Positions 24,406-33,862 are shown, counted from the first letter of the stretch. The stretch: DNA of 64,000 bases from Kibdelosporangium aridum (GCF_900176515.1 NZ_FWXV01000007.1:310001-374000); one strand, 5' to 3'. The notes: generated from the sequence alone by a model not told the origin. Made by a program: numbers and translations.

Positions 24406-25206
24406 TTAGCGAGGGGGTCCGACAAAACTCTTCAGCATGATCGACAACGCGTAGGGCACGAGGTCACGGCCGCGCCGCCACAGCCATGGGATGCCCTTCA
24501 CGATTAGCCACAGGACGTGCCCGGCCGTGCCGACCTGGCGTCCGCCGGAACACGTCAAACTCACTGGGTTGGGTATCGCGCAGTCGCGCTCGGCGAGCAG
24601 GCTGGCGAACCCCTGCGCGAGCAGACGGTGTCCCAGCTCGGAGGGGTGCAATCGGTCGACGCTCCACGCGCTCATCTCGTAGGCCCCGGGCAGCAGATCG
24701 AGGTCGAGGCATCCTGTGTCGTACGCCGCCGAGACGGAGTCGATCACCGAGTTGAGAGCGTCGATCCGGCTGCGTAGCGCGCGTCGCAACGATCCGGGAA
24801 GCCGGAAGACCTTCGCGTGGTCGTGAAAACGGACGGTCAGCACCACTGTGCCCGCCGCTTTGAGCGCGCTCACGACGTGTTCCAGGTCGGCCCGGATGCG
24901 CTCGGGGTCGAAGTCCGAGCGCAGGGTGTCGTTCATCCCGACGATGATCACGGCCACTTCCGGCGCCATGGCCAGCGCTTGCGGCAGCTGGATGGTCCGC
25001 ACGCAGCCCATCCGGGCACCGGTGAACGAAACGTTGGCGAACCGCACCTGTTCGGTGCCGCTCAGTGCGTCGGCGAGCAGCGGGCCGACGCCACGCCACC
25101 CGCCGCCGGGCAACGGATCGCCCAGCCCCGCCGCGGTCGAATCCCCCAGCACGACGAGACTACGTATCTGTCGCAGCCCCTGGGGCGCGTACTCCAGCAC
25201 GGTCAC
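24406..25206 (-). CDS. SGNH/GDSL-family hydrolase
   Basis: The protein has 266 aa. The catalytic Ser is in block I, VVLGDSTAAGLGD. Block III Asn is in VIIVGMNDTLRSD. The Asp-x-x-His pair of block V is VDRLHPSELGH. No signal peptide is visible, so it acts inside the cell or at the membrane via its hydrophobic C-terminal part (HVLWLIVKGIPWLW). Family members are esterases, lipases or acyl-thioesterases; the substrate is unknown. Confidence 0.85.
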   Translation of the reverse strand: MTVLEYAPQGLRQIRSLVVLGDSTAAGLGDPLPGGGWRGVGPLLADALSGTEQVRFANVSFTGARMGCVRTIQLPQALAMAPEVAVIIVGMNDTLRSDFDPERIRADLEHVVSALKAAGTVVLTVRFHDHAKVFRLPGSLRRALRSRIDALNSVIDSVSAAYDTGCLDLDLLPGAYEMSAWSVDRLHPSELGHRLLAQGFASLLAERDCAIPNPVSLTCSGGRQVGTAGHVLWLIVKGIPWLWRRGRDLVPYALSIMLKSFVGPPR

Positions 25207-25277
25207 GGCATAACGATCTCTGGCGTTCGCTCACCACCGGTGACTTCGGGTTAACCGTCCGAAGACGCCTTTTTGAA

Positions 25278-26474
25278 CTATCGGAACGCCGGATACATCG
25301 GCAGTTTCAGATCGGGCCCAAACTTCTTGGACAGCGCGTCGACCACGGCCTGTGCGTGCTCGACGATGTTGTCCGCGCCCGCCCGCGCTGCCTCGTCGCA
25401 CAGGTGCCGCCAACGCGCCGCGAGCGAAACGCTGCGCCTGGGTGACGGCAGGTGGCTGTCGATCGGACCGTCCTGCTCACCGGGCCTCGGCAGGAACCAG
25501 AACGTGGACGCCCAGACCCAGAACAACTGCGCGTCGAGCATTCGCGGCAGCACAACCGAGTCATCGGCCAGGTCCGGCCACATCACGCGCACCTCAGCGC
25601 GCCACGCCGCGAACATCGCCTCCGTCATGCCCGCGGGCAACGCAAACGCGCACCAGCACGACGGGAACGGCACACGCAGGTAGGCAGCGTCGAGCATGAT
25701 GTTGCGGACGCAGCCGCCCTCGAAGTCCAGGAACCGGACACCGCGGCTGGTGATCAAGTTGTTGTCCGGGCACAGGTCCGACGGGCTGAACCCGCGGTGC
25801 CTGCTGGTCGCCAGCAACCACCGGGTCCGTTCCGCGCGCTCGAACACGTGCGCCGGGGTGTGCACGCCGAGGACGTCCTCGAGCAGTTGCGGCAGGCGTT
25901 CGATGGCGGCGGGCCCGTTGACCGCCAAGGGGTCCCCTTTCACCTTCGCGGACGACAGCCTGCGCATCAGCGCGTCGAAATCTGCCTCGCGGCCTGCGGT
26001 CGTCGCATGCAACCGGCCCAACGACCGCGCCCACGACAACAGCGCGCGTTCCGCAGCGCGTGCGTCGTCGCCGAGCAGCTTGTCCGCGAGGGTCGGAGCG
26101 CGGCCCAGGTCTTCTATAACGATCACGCCAGCCGTGCCGTCGTGTGCATACAACTCCGGGCACATCCGCTCTTCGGCCGTCAGCGCGGTGAACAGTTGGT
26201 AACTGACCGCTTCGCGGACGAACGCCTCGGAGGGCATCGGCGGGTTGTAGCGCTTGACCACCAGGGTGCGCGGCAGCGAGAACGGCGTGGCCGCCACCCG
26301 CACCCGCACGACAGTGGAGAGCTTGCTGCCGCCGAGGTCTTCCGGTTCGGCGAGCTGGATCTTGGCCCCGTATCGGCGCCTGAGCACCGCTTCCGCGGCG
26401 TTCACTGCCTCGGAGATGGCCGGGTTCGGCGGCTGGTCGAGATCGGGCGGGTCGGCGGCGATGTCCACACTCAT
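25278..26474 (-). CDS. Aminoglycoside-phosphotransferase-like kinase-fold protein
   Basis: The protein has 398 aa with a protein-kinase-like fold of the APH/choline kinase type. Features are TLVVKRYNPPMP (ATP-binding Lys), GVIVIEDLG (hinge), the catalytic loop FSPSDLCPDNNLIT where the usual H-x-D appears as S-x-D, and the metal-binding FLDFEGG. The replaced His and the Cys/Trp-rich C-terminal part (PFPSCWCAFALP) set it apart from drug-modifying kinases. It may phosphorylate an unknown small molecule. Confidence 0.7.
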   Translation of the reverse strand: MSVDIAADPPDLDQPPNPAISEAVNAAEAVLRRRYGAKIQLAEPEDLGGSKLSTVVRVRVAATPFSLPRTLVVKRYNPPMPSEAFVREAVSYQLFTALTAEERMCPELYAHDGTAGVIVIEDLGRAPTLADKLLGDDARAAERALLSWARSLGRLHATTAGREADFDALMRRLSSAKVKGDPLAVNGPAAIERLPQLLEDVLGVHTPAHVFERAERTRWLLATSRHRGFSPSDLCPDNNLITSRGVRFLDFEGGCVRNIMLDAAYLRVPFPSCWCAFALPAGMTEAMFAAWRAEVRVMWPDLADDSVVLPRMLDAQLFWVWASTFWFLPRPGEQDGPIDSHLPSPRRSVSLAARWRHLCDEAARAGADNIVEHAQAVVDALSKKFGPDLKLPMYPAFR

Positions 26475-26565
26475 CTCCTCTGACCCTACTCCCGCATCAT
26501 TGCGGCCCCGACAGTAGTCACAATCAACGATAGAGACGCTCAGTCAGCCTCAACAGGTCACGATC

Positions 26566-27507
26566 TCAACCAGTGGACAACGGACGACCGTTGTCCCGGT
26601 TGGTCCACGTCCGCTTGCGCAGAACCAACACCAATCCCGCGGCAAGCACGATGCCGACCAGGTTCACGACCAACTGGCCGAACGAGTACAGACAACGTTG
26701 CCATTCCCCCAGCACAGCGGCGACCGCCGCATAGCCGGCTGCGGGGATGGTCGTCACGGAGATGAACACCCCCACCAGTGCGGCGGACTTGGCCGACGTC
26801 ATCGACAACATTCCCGCCGCCCCTGCCAACAATGCCACGATTAGCGAGAACACGCCCACGTCGTAGACGAAATCGACGTTGTGCCCACCGCGAACGGCGT
26901 TCACGTCCAGCAGACCGGCCCATTGGCCGAGCAATGTGCCACCTGCGGTGACCACCATGGCCAGCAGAAACCCGATCGCGATCGCGGCGACCGCCCGCCC
27001 GACCAGATCCCAGCGGCGACGCACGAGTCCGACCGCGATCGCGGCGAGCGGACCGAACTCCGGTCCCACCACCATGGCGCCGACGATCGTCACCGGTGAA
27101 TCGGTCACCACACCGACCGCGGCCAGCAGGCACGCGATGATCATGAACCCGAGGAACGTGCCGTTGAGCCGGGACTCCTCCCCCGTGCGGGCGAGTAGTT
27201 CCTCCCAGACGACGGCGTCCGCCGCTTCACCGGGCGCGTCCTCAGCCGCTTTGTCCGCCGAGTCGGAAAGCGCTGTGTCGATCTGCTCGACCGTGATCGC
27301 GCCGACGTGGTCGAGGTCGCGCGCGCACAACTTCTCGATCACGTCATCGGCCGCTTCCCGGGCGACATCGGCCTCGACGACGTCACCTTCAGGCGCGACG
27401 GCCACGCCACGCAGGACGATCAGATGCGTCGCGCCCGGTTCGGCTTTGAGCAGGTCGACCACCGCGGTGGTGTGCTCTGGCGGGCACACCACCCGCAGAT
27501 GCAACAT
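26566..27507 (-). CDS. DUF389-domain membrane protein
   Basis: The protein has 313 aa. An N-terminal cytoplasmic domain (about residues 1-110) with a ferredoxin-like pattern precedes six to seven membrane helices holding the DUF389 signature TIVGAMVVGPEFGPLAAIA and FLGFMIIACLLAAVGVVTDS. The family is related to the TIGR00341/TIGR00271 hydrophobic domain proteins and has no assigned function. It lies 3 nt downstream of aspS and is likely co-transcribed. Confidence 0.88.
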   Translation of the reverse strand: MLHLRVVCPPEHTTAVVDLLKAEPGATHLIVLRGVAVAPEGDVVEADVAREAADDVIEKLCARDLDHVGAITVEQIDTALSDSADKAAEDAPGEAADAVVWEELLARTGEESRLNGTFLGFMIIACLLAAVGVVTDSPVTIVGAMVVGPEFGPLAAIAVGLVRRRWDLVGRAVAAIAIGFLLAMVVTAGGTLLGQWAGLLDVNAVRGGHNVDFVYDVGVFSLIVALLAGAAGMLSMTSAKSAALVGVFISVTTIPAAGYAAVAAVLGEWQRCLYSFGQLVVNLVGIVLAAGLVLVLRKRTWTNRDNGRPLSTG

Positions 27508-27510
27508 CGA

Positions 27511-29286
27511 TCAGGCCTGCGGCTGCGGCTTGGGCTTGAAGTCGACGCCCGCTTCCTTGCGCTGCTCGGCAGTGATGGGTGCCGGTGCGCCGGTCAGCGG
27601 GTCGTAACCGCCGCCGGACTTCGGGAACGCGATGACGTCGCGAATCGAGTCCGAACCGGACAGCAGCATGCAGATGCGGTCCCAGCCGAACGCGACACCA
27701 CCGTGTGGCGGCGGGCCGTAGGAGAACGCGTCCAGCAGGAAGCCGAACTTCTCCTGCGCCTCCTCCGGGCCGATGCCCATCACGTTGAACGCGCGCTGCT
27801 GCACTTCGCGGTTGTGGATACGGATCGATCCACCGCCGAGTTCGTTGCCGTTGCACACCAAGTCGTACGCGTAGGCCTTGGCGTTGCCGGGGTCCTCTTC
27901 GAAACGGTCGATCCACTCCGGCGTCGGCGAGGTGAACGCGTGGTGCAGAGCGGTCCACTTGCCCGAGCCGACCGCGACGTCGTCCGAGCCCTCGACGGCC
28001 TGGAACATCGGGAAGTCCACAACCCACACGAACGACCACGCGGACTCGTCGATCAGGTCGCACTTCTTGCCGATCTCCAGCCGCGCGGCGCCCAGCAGGG
28101 CACGCGAGGAGCCCGGGTCGCCCGCGCCGAAGAAGATGCAGTCACCGGGGTTCGCGCCGACGGCCTTGGCCAGGCCTTCACGCTCGGCGTCGGAGATGTT
28201 CTTGGCGACCGGACCGGTCAAGGTGCCGTCCTCGGCGACGAGGACGTAGCCGAGGCCCTTGGCGCCGCGCGTCTTGGCCCACTCCTGCCAGGCGTCGAGC
28301 TGGCGACGCGGCTGGCTGGCGCCGCCCGGCATCACGACCGCGCCGACGTACGGCGCCTGGAACACGCGGAACGGCGTGTCCTTGAAGAACTCGGTGAGGT
28401 CGGTCAGCTCGACGCCCAGCCGCAGGTCGGGCTTGTCGGAGCCGTAACGGGACATCGCCTCGGCGTAGCTGATCCGCGGGATCGGCAGCGTGATCTCGTA
28501 GCCGCCGAGCTCACGCCAGAGCGCCGAGATGACCTTTTCGGACAAGGCGATCACGTCGTCCTGGTCGACGAAGCTCATCTCGATGTCCAGCTGGGTGAAC
28601 TCCGGCTGCCGGTCGGCGCGGAAGTCCTCGTCCCGGTAGCAGCGCGCGATCTGGTAGTACCGCTCCATTCCGCCGACCATCAGCAGCTGCTTGAACAGCT
28701 GCGGCGACTGCGGCAACGCGTACCACGAACCAGGCGCCAGCCGAGCGGGCACGACGAAGTCCCGCGCGCCTTCCGGCGTGGAGCGCGTCAGCGTCGGCGT
28801 CTCGATCTCGAGGAAGCCGTCGCCGTGCAGCACGTCGCGCGCGATCCGGTTGGCTTCGCTGCGCAGGCGCATCGCGGCCGCAGGGCCGCTGCGGCGCAGG
28901 TCGAGGTAGCGGTGCTTGAGGCGGGCTTCCTCGCCGACGGTCAGGTGCTCGTCCAGCGGGAACGGCAGCGGCGCGGCCTCGCTGAGCACCTCGAGCTCGG
29001 TGACCAGGACCTCGATCTGCCCGGTCGGGATGTCCGGGTTCTCGTTGCCTTCCGGCCGGACCGACACCTCGCCGACGATCTTCACGCAGAACTCGCTGCG
29101 CAGTTTGTGCGCGCGCTCGGCCATCTCGCCTTCGCGGAACACGACCTGGGAGACGCCGGAGCGGTCACGCAGATCGATGAAGATGACACCGCCGTGATCG
29201 CGCCTGCGCGCCACCCAGCCGCTGAGTGTGACGGTCTGCCCGGCGTGCTCGGGCCGGAGAGTCCCGGCCTCATGGGTGCGGATCAC
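27511..29286 (-). CDS. aspS: Aspartyl-tRNA synthetase
   Basis: GTG 29286 gives 591 aa and starts at the conserved VIRTHEAGTL; a GTG/ATG-type start at 29307 adds seven unrelated residues. The N-terminal OB fold binds the anticodon (VTLSGWVARRRDHGGVIFID). The class II domain has QLDIEMSFVDQDD, a bacterial GAD insertion (IFFGAGDP), and motif 3 FGWDRICMLLSG. It charges tRNA-Asp and, in actinobacteria lacking AsnS, often tRNA-Asn. The leader contains a long hairpin at 29314-29351. Confidence 0.96.
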   Translation of the reverse strand: MIRTHEAGTLRPEHAGQTVTLSGWVARRRDHGGVIFIDLRDRSGVSQVVFREGEMAERAHKLRSEFCVKIVGEVSVRPEGNENPDIPTGQIEVLVTELEVLSEAAPLPFPLDEHLTVGEEARLKHRYLDLRRSGPAAAMRLRSEANRIARDVLHGDGFLEIETPTLTRSTPEGARDFVVPARLAPGSWYALPQSPQLFKQLLMVGGMERYYQIARCYRDEDFRADRQPEFTQLDIEMSFVDQDDVIALSEKVISALWRELGGYEITLPIPRISYAEAMSRYGSDKPDLRLGVELTDLTEFFKDTPFRVFQAPYVGAVVMPGGASQPRRQLDAWQEWAKTRGAKGLGYVLVAEDGTLTGPVAKNISDAEREGLAKAVGANPGDCIFFGAGDPGSSRALLGAARLEIGKKCDLIDESAWSFVWVVDFPMFQAVEGSDDVAVGSGKWTALHHAFTSPTPEWIDRFEEDPGNAKAYAYDLVCNGNELGGGSIRIHNREVQQRAFNVMGIGPEEAQEKFGFLLDAFSYGPPPHGGVAFGWDRICMLLSGSDSIRDVIAFPKSGGGYDPLTGAPAPITAEQRKEAGVDFKPKPQPQA

Positions 29287-29313
29287 GGGTAGTGCACTCC
29301 AATTCACGATCAG

Positions 29314-29351
29314 CTTTTTACCTGGGCCGCGAGTCAGCCCCAGGTGAAAAG
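29314..29351 (-). promoter_or_regulatory. Long hairpin in the aspS leader
   Basis: The 13-nt arms 29314-29326 and 29339-29351 (CTTTTTACCTGGG and CCCAGGTGAAAAG) pair fully with one G-T wobble around a 12-nt loop. It lies 28-65 nt upstream of the aspS start. T-residues precede and A-residues follow the GC core on both strands, so it does not read as a classic terminator. Confidence 0.5.
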
Positions 29352-29483
29352 GCTAGCCAACCCCTCTGCGGCATTTACCGTCGGCTACCGGCAACGGCGG
29401 GAGAAGACCAACTCTTGTCGGTACCACGGGCGGTTACCACGAAGTAGTGTCGTGTAACGGTTCATGACCAGGGGAGCCTGACT

Positions 29484-30437
29484 ATGGGAGGCTGGCCGGT
29501 TGGGGACGCCGGTGCGATCGACGAGGTCGACGCGCTGGCCGGTGACGCATTCCCGATCGCCCTGCGTGCGGCGATCCGCGCGAGTGGACTGAGTCTCGAC
29601 CGGATCCAGTACCGGCTCAGAGCCCGGGGCCTGACGATCAGCGTGACCGCGCTGAGCTATTGGCAGTCGGGCAGGCGCAGGCCGGAACGGCCGGAGTCGA
29701 TGAGTGCTCTGAAGCACCTCGAGGAAGTGCTCGGCGTCGAGTCCGGGTCTTTGACCGCACTGCTTGGACCGCCGCGCCCGCGCGGCCGTGCCCAGCGCAC
29801 TCCGGCTGCGATCCCGATCGATGCTTTATGGGAGAACCGTGAGCAACTCGCGCCGCTGCTGGCGCGGATGGATCTGGCTTCGGACACGTCATTGACGCGG
29901 ATCAGCCAGCACGACCGGGTCGAGATCGCCGGCGATCGTGGTGAGCGCAGTGTGCGGGTGCGTCAGGTTTTACGCGCCGAGCATGACGGCGCCGATCGGT
30001 GGATTTCGGTGTATGACGTGGCAAAGCCTGGTAACCCGCTGCCGCGGATCGTTCCGCTGCAGTCGTGCCGCCTCGGCCGGGTCGCGAAGGACCCGGCAGC
30101 CGGACTGATCGTCAGCGAACTGCTTTTCGACCGTCCGCTGTCACGTGGCGAGACGGTGATCATGGAGTACGAGGTCGCCATGACCGGGCCGCCGTACGCG
30201 CGTGGCGACGACTCGTTCTGCCGCAAGTTCCGGCTGCCCGTTCGCGATTACGTGGTCGAGATGCGGTTCGACCCCACTGATCTGCCTGCGTTCTGCCATC
30301 AGGTCAGCACGCCCGCCGACGACCCGGATGCCGGGACACGGCGCGATCTGGTTGTCGACAGTGCGGGCCGGACGCACGCCGTTGTGCTTGGCTTCGGCCC
30401 CGGCACGTTCACGGTTGAGTGGGGCTGGGTCCCCTAG
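29484..30437 (+). CDS. XRE-type DNA-binding protein
   Basis: The protein has 317 aa. The N-terminal helix-turn-helix is LRAAIRASGLSLDRIQYRLR plus LTISVTALSYWQSGRRRPE (about residues 20-65), which resembles XRE/Cro-type repressors. Residues 120-317 are a beta-rich domain of unknown type, with conserved ISVYDVAKPGNPLPRIVPLQ and QSCRLGRVAKDP. It is transcribed divergently from aspS; genes of this type commonly sit beside aspS in actinomycetes. It converges on the aminotransferase-fusion gene with a 29-nt overlap. Confidence 0.75.
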   Translation: MGGWPVGDAGAIDEVDALAGDAFPIALRAAIRASGLSLDRIQYRLRARGLTISVTALSYWQSGRRRPERPESMSALKHLEEVLGVESGSLTALLGPPRPRGRAQRTPAAIPIDALWENREQLAPLLARMDLASDTSLTRISQHDRVEIAGDRGERSVRVRQVLRAEHDGADRWISVYDVAKPGNPLPRIVPLQSCRLGRVAKDPAAGLIVSELLFDRPLSRGETVIMEYEVAMTGPPYARGDDSFCRKFRLPVRDYVVEMRFDPTDLPAFCHQVSTPADDPDAGTRRDLVVDSAGRTHAVVLGFGPGTFTVEWGWVP

Positions 30438-32103
30438 TTTCGTTGAGGTAGTTGTAGATCGTGTACCTGGTCACCTTCAGTTCCGCGGCGAGGTAGTCGA
30501 CAGCGTCGCGGATCAGGAAGAACCCTGCGTCGTCGAGGACTTTGACGACCTGTGACTTGTGTGCCTTCTTCATCAGCGACACGGGCACGCCGACGTCCGC
30601 GACGGCTCGTTCGACCAGGTGCCGCTGCAAGGTGTCGACGTCGCCAGGGAATGTCTCGACGTCCTGCGCGGGCGGGCTTGCCGAAGTGGACTCGGAGTTG
30701 ACGCATAGGCATCCGACGGCGACTCCGTCCGGGTCGCGGATGAACACCGTCGACGACGTTATTGGACGGCCGTCCGGTGCGTGCGTTTCGTAGTTCGTCA
30801 GGTCCTGCGTCGTTCCGCGACGAACCAAACCGAGCAGCAGGTCCGTCATCGGCCCGCCGACCGACCGGTAGGTCAGATCGCCGGCGATGGCCACGATGGA
30901 GTTCGGCAGCTTGCTCAGGTCGTGCAACACGACCTCGGTCCCCGGCCCCAACGCCGAGCCGAGTCCGTTGATCGTCGGGATCAACGTCTCCAGCACGCCC
31001 GCGACCGAGCGCCGCGGCTCGCCGGCCGACCGACCGGTCGGAAGGATGCGTTTCAACGCGATGGACAGTTGATCGACCGTGTCGGCGGTGGTCGACACGT
31101 GCGGCGATAGCCGGACGTGCTCGGGACGGATGGTCGCCGTGATCCCCTCGGCGGTCAACGCGGCACCGACGGTTTCCGCCGGCCGCCCGGGAATCGTGAA
31201 CGCGAGGATGCCCGCCCGGCGGGCAGGCTCGAACGACGAAACGATCTGACCGCCCGCGCGTTGGATGACGTCGCCGAGTTCGTCGATCTTCGCCGAGATC
31301 TCCGCCTCGATCTGTTTGACGCTGGCTTGCTCGACGAGCTCCAGTGCGGTGTTCAGCGCTCCCGCCGCGATCGGGCTGAGGTTCGTCAACGACCACGCGG
31401 CCGCGAACGGCGCAGGTTCGTGGACGGAGTCGTCGAACAACCCTGGGTCTTCGGCGCCCGTCCAACCGGACAACACAGGGGCGAGCCGCTCGAGTGCACG
31501 GTCGGACAGCACCATGAAGCCGGTCGACCATCCGGCGCGCAGCCATTTCTGGCCGCCGACGACGAGCACGTCGGCGACCTCCCACGGTTCGTCAACGACG
31601 CCGAAACCCTGGATGCCGTCAACGACGAGCAGGCGGTCGCCCACTGTTTCGCGCATCGCGGCGAGGTCCGCGCGGAACCCCGTCCGGAAATCGACCGCGC
31701 TGAGCGATACCGCGACGGTGTCCTTGGTTAGTGCCTCCGGGATTTCCGTCACATGACGAACCCAGCGCGGCGTCACTCCTGCCGCGCGTGACCAGGGATA
31801 AGTGTTCGCAGGGAACTCCGCGGCCGAGACGACGACCTCGCCGGTGACTCCGAATGCCGCCTGGAACAAGCCAGTGCTGGTGTTCGGCAACAGCACGACG
31901 TGGTCAGTGTCCGTGCGGCACAAGCGCGCGACCGCCGCGCGGGCGCGCAAATCCTGACGCATGAGGTCGTCGACCGTTGTCGGACCGGCGACCGCGGAGT
32001 ACTCCGTCAGGCGCGTGCGTTCGGCGAGCACGGCGTTGGACGGCGGACCGAATCGGGCGAAGTCCAGATATCCGGTCGGTTCGCGGAACTGGTTTGCGAT
32101 CAC
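30409..32103 (-). CDS. Class V aminotransferase fused to YheO-type PAS and HTH domains
   Basis: The protein has 564 aa. Residues 1-355 form a NifS-like PLP domain, with Asp162 (LLVVDGIQGFG) for the pyridine nitrogen and Lys186 (VVGGQKWLRAG) for the Schiff base. Residues 368-478 resemble the YheO PAS-like domain (VLETLIPTINGLGSALGPGT, VVLHDL, FIRDPDGVAVGCLCVN). Residues 505-556 are its C-terminal helix-turn-helix (KVLDDAGFFLIRDAVDYLAA, YTIYNYLN). It may be a PLP enzyme that also regulates transcription. GTG starts directly after the ABC ATPase stop, so it belongs to the amino-acid ABC transporter operon. Confidence 0.85.
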   Translation of the reverse strand: MIANQFREPTGYLDFARFGPPSNAVLAERTRLTEYSAVAGPTTVDDLMRQDLRARAAVARLCRTDTDHVVLLPNTSTGLFQAAFGVTGEVVVSAAEFPANTYPWSRAAGVTPRWVRHVTEIPEALTKDTVAVSLSAVDFRTGFRADLAAMRETVGDRLLVVDGIQGFGVVDEPWEVADVLVVGGQKWLRAGWSTGFMVLSDRALERLAPVLSGWTGAEDPGLFDDSVHEPAPFAAAWSLTNLSPIAAGALNTALELVEQASVKQIEAEISAKIDELGDVIQRAGGQIVSSFEPARRAGILAFTIPGRPAETVGAALTAEGITATIRPEHVRLSPHVSTTADTVDQLSIALKRILPTGRSAGEPRRSVAGVLETLIPTINGLGSALGPGTEVVLHDLSKLPNSIVAIAGDLTYRSVGGPMTDLLLGLVRRGTTQDLTNYETHAPDGRPITSSTVFIRDPDGVAVGCLCVNSESTSASPPAQDVETFPGDVDTLQRHLVERAVADVGVPVSLMKKAHKSQVVKVLDDAGFFLIRDAVDYLAAELKVTRYTIYNYLNETRGPSPTQP

Positions 32104-32877
32104 CTAAAGCACCTTCGCCAGGAACTGCCGTGTCCGTTGATGTTCCGGGTTGTCCAGCACCTGGCTCGGCGGGCCGGTCTCGACGACGGCGCCGTCCACC
32201 ATGAACACGACGTCGTCGGCGACCTGACGGGCAAAACCGATCTCATGGGTCACGACGATCATCGTCATGCCGTCCTTCGCCAGCCCCACCATCACGTCCA
32301 GTACCTCACCGACCAGCTCCGGATCCAACGCCGACGTCGGTTCGTCGAACAACATCAGCTTCGGTTCCATCGCCAGCGCCCGGGCGATCGCTACGCGCTG
32401 CTGCTGCCCGCCCGACAACTGGCCCGGATACGAACCGGCTTTGTCCGCGAGGCCCACACGGTCAAGCAACGTCATCGCCTTCTCGCGCGCTTCGGCGTTG
32501 GTGCGCCGTTTGACGTGCACCGGTCCCTCGATCACGTTGTCCAACGCGGTGCGGTGCGGGAACAGGTTGAACCGTTGGAAGACCATGCCGATGCCGCGCC
32601 GTTGCTTGGCTACCTCGCGCTCACGCAGCTCATGCAACTTCCCATTTCGTACCCGATATCCGATCGGTTCGCCGTCGACCCAGATCTGCCCGCCGTCGAT
32701 CGGCTCGAGGTGGTTGATGCAACGCAGAAACGTGCTCTTGCCCGCGCCGGACGGGCCGAGCAGGCACACCACCTGGCCGGGCAGGACGTCCATCGACACT
32801 TCGCGCAGAACTGTGGTGTTGCCGAACTTCTTGACCACACCGACCGCTTGGACCAGCGGCCCGGAAGACCCAGTCAT
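32104..32877 (-). CDS. Polar amino-acid ABC transporter, ATP-binding protein
   Basis: ATG 32877 gives 257 aa, normal for GlnQ/HisP types. Walker A is LLGPSGAGKSTFLRCIN, the signature is LSGGQQQRVAIARALA, Walker B is LMLFDEPTSALDPE, and the switch His is in VVTHEIGFAR. It powers uptake through the neighbouring permease. Its start overlaps the permease stop by 4 nt. A longer in-frame reading to 33690 is an antisense-free artefact crossing the permease gene. Confidence 0.94.
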   Translation of the reverse strand: MTGSSGPLVQAVGVVKKFGNTTVLREVSMDVLPGQVVCLLGPSGAGKSTFLRCINHLEPIDGGQIWVDGEPIGYRVRNGKLHELREREVAKQRRGIGMVFQRFNLFPHRTALDNVIEGPVHVKRRTNAEAREKAMTLLDRVGLADKAGSYPGQLSGGQQQRVAIARALAMEPKLMLFDEPTSALDPELVGEVLDVMVGLAKDGMTMIVVTHEIGFARQVADDVVFMVDGAVVETGPPSQVLDNPEHQRTRQFLAKVL

Positions 32878-33746
32878 GCTCTCCCCAACTTCAGCGACCG
32901 GCCGACCTTGTTGCGCAGCCGATGCGCGCGGTCGGCCGCGTCGAACGACCGCTCCAGGTAGTACTGGCCGACGCTGGCGATGCTGACCAAGATCATGTAC
33001 CAGGCCGCCGCCGCCAGCAGCGTCTCCATGAACTCCAGATTGCGGGACGCGATGTTGCTCGCCGCCTTGGTCAGCTCGACGTACGGGATCACCGAGGCGA
33101 TCGACGTGCCCTTGAGCATGTTGATGAAGTCGTTGCCGGTCGGCGGGATGATCACCCGCATCGCCTGCGGCAAGGTCACCCGGATCAACGTCTTGCCCGG
33201 TGTCATGCCGATCGACTGCGCCGCTTCGATCTGGCCGCGGTCCACGCTGTTCAGCCCGGCCCGGATGATCTCGGCCATGTAGGCGCTTTCGTTGAGCCCC
33301 AGGCCAAGCAACGCGGCGGCGAACGCGTTGATCACCGTGTTCGTCGGCGCGTCGACAACGAACGGGATCGAGATGACCGGGAACACCAGGGCGAGGTTGT
33401 ACCAGATCAGGATCTGCAGCAGGACCGGCAAACCACGGAAGATCCAGATGTAACCCCACGCGAACCAGCGAGCGACAGGGTTGGCCGACCTGCCGAGCAA
33501 CGCGATGACGACACCGATGACGATCGCGCCCGCTTGCGCGGCGACCGCGAGACCAAGTGTGCGCCACAGGCCTTCGATCATCACCTCGAACGCGAAGAAG
33601 TCCGGGATGTCCTCCCAGAGGATCTGCGCGTCGGCGAACGCGAACCCGAGCGCGACGAGGATGCCGATGATGATCGCCGCGCCGACCCACCGTCCCCAGT
33701 GGGTCAGCCGGACGATCTCCATGTTCGGGTCAGGCGTGGTCATCAC
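32874..33746 (-). CDS. Polar amino-acid ABC transporter permease
   Basis: The protein has 290 aa with about five membrane helices. The EAA loop that contacts the ATPase is IEAAQSIGMTPGKTLIRVTL, followed by PQAMRVIIPPTGNDFINMLK, typical of HisM/GlnP permeases. The N-terminus has a cytoplasmic extension with a first helix (WVGAAIIIGILVALGFAFAD). Only one permease gene is present, so the channel is probably a homodimer. It lies downstream of the binding-protein gene. Confidence 0.93.
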   Translation of the reverse strand: MMTTPDPNMEIVRLTHWGRWVGAAIIIGILVALGFAFADAQILWEDIPDFFAFEVMIEGLWRTLGLAVAAQAGAIVIGVVIALLGRSANPVARWFAWGYIWIFRGLPVLLQILIWYNLALVFPVISIPFVVDAPTNTVINAFAAALLGLGLNESAYMAEIIRAGLNSVDRGQIEAAQSIGMTPGKTLIRVTLPQAMRVIIPPTGNDFINMLKGTSIASVIPYVELTKAASNIASRNLEFMETLLAAAAWYMILVSIASVGQYYLERSFDAADRAHRLRNKVGRSLKLGRA

Positions 33747-33862
33747 CCGCTCCCCTCGCCCGCCACCTGCGCGGATCCTGGATTGTCAGACCCCGCTGGT
33801 AACGTGAAAAACAAGGGATCCCCTTGGGGGAATTGCACATGCGGTGGTTCCTGCGCCTGTGG

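Noticed and set aside
27307..29292. 661-aa open frame on the plus strand opposite aspS
   Set aside because: It mirrors the codon structure of aspS, and the protein is Arg/Gly/Val-rich without motifs.
32878..33690. Extension of the ABC ATPase frame through the permease gene
   Set aside because: The permease frame has clear membrane helices and an EAA loop; the extension is Arg/Gly-rich noise.
33814..33828. Short hairpin CAAGGG/CCCTTG between binding-protein and permease genes
   Set aside because: Six base pairs with a three-base loop is too weak to call a terminator or operator.
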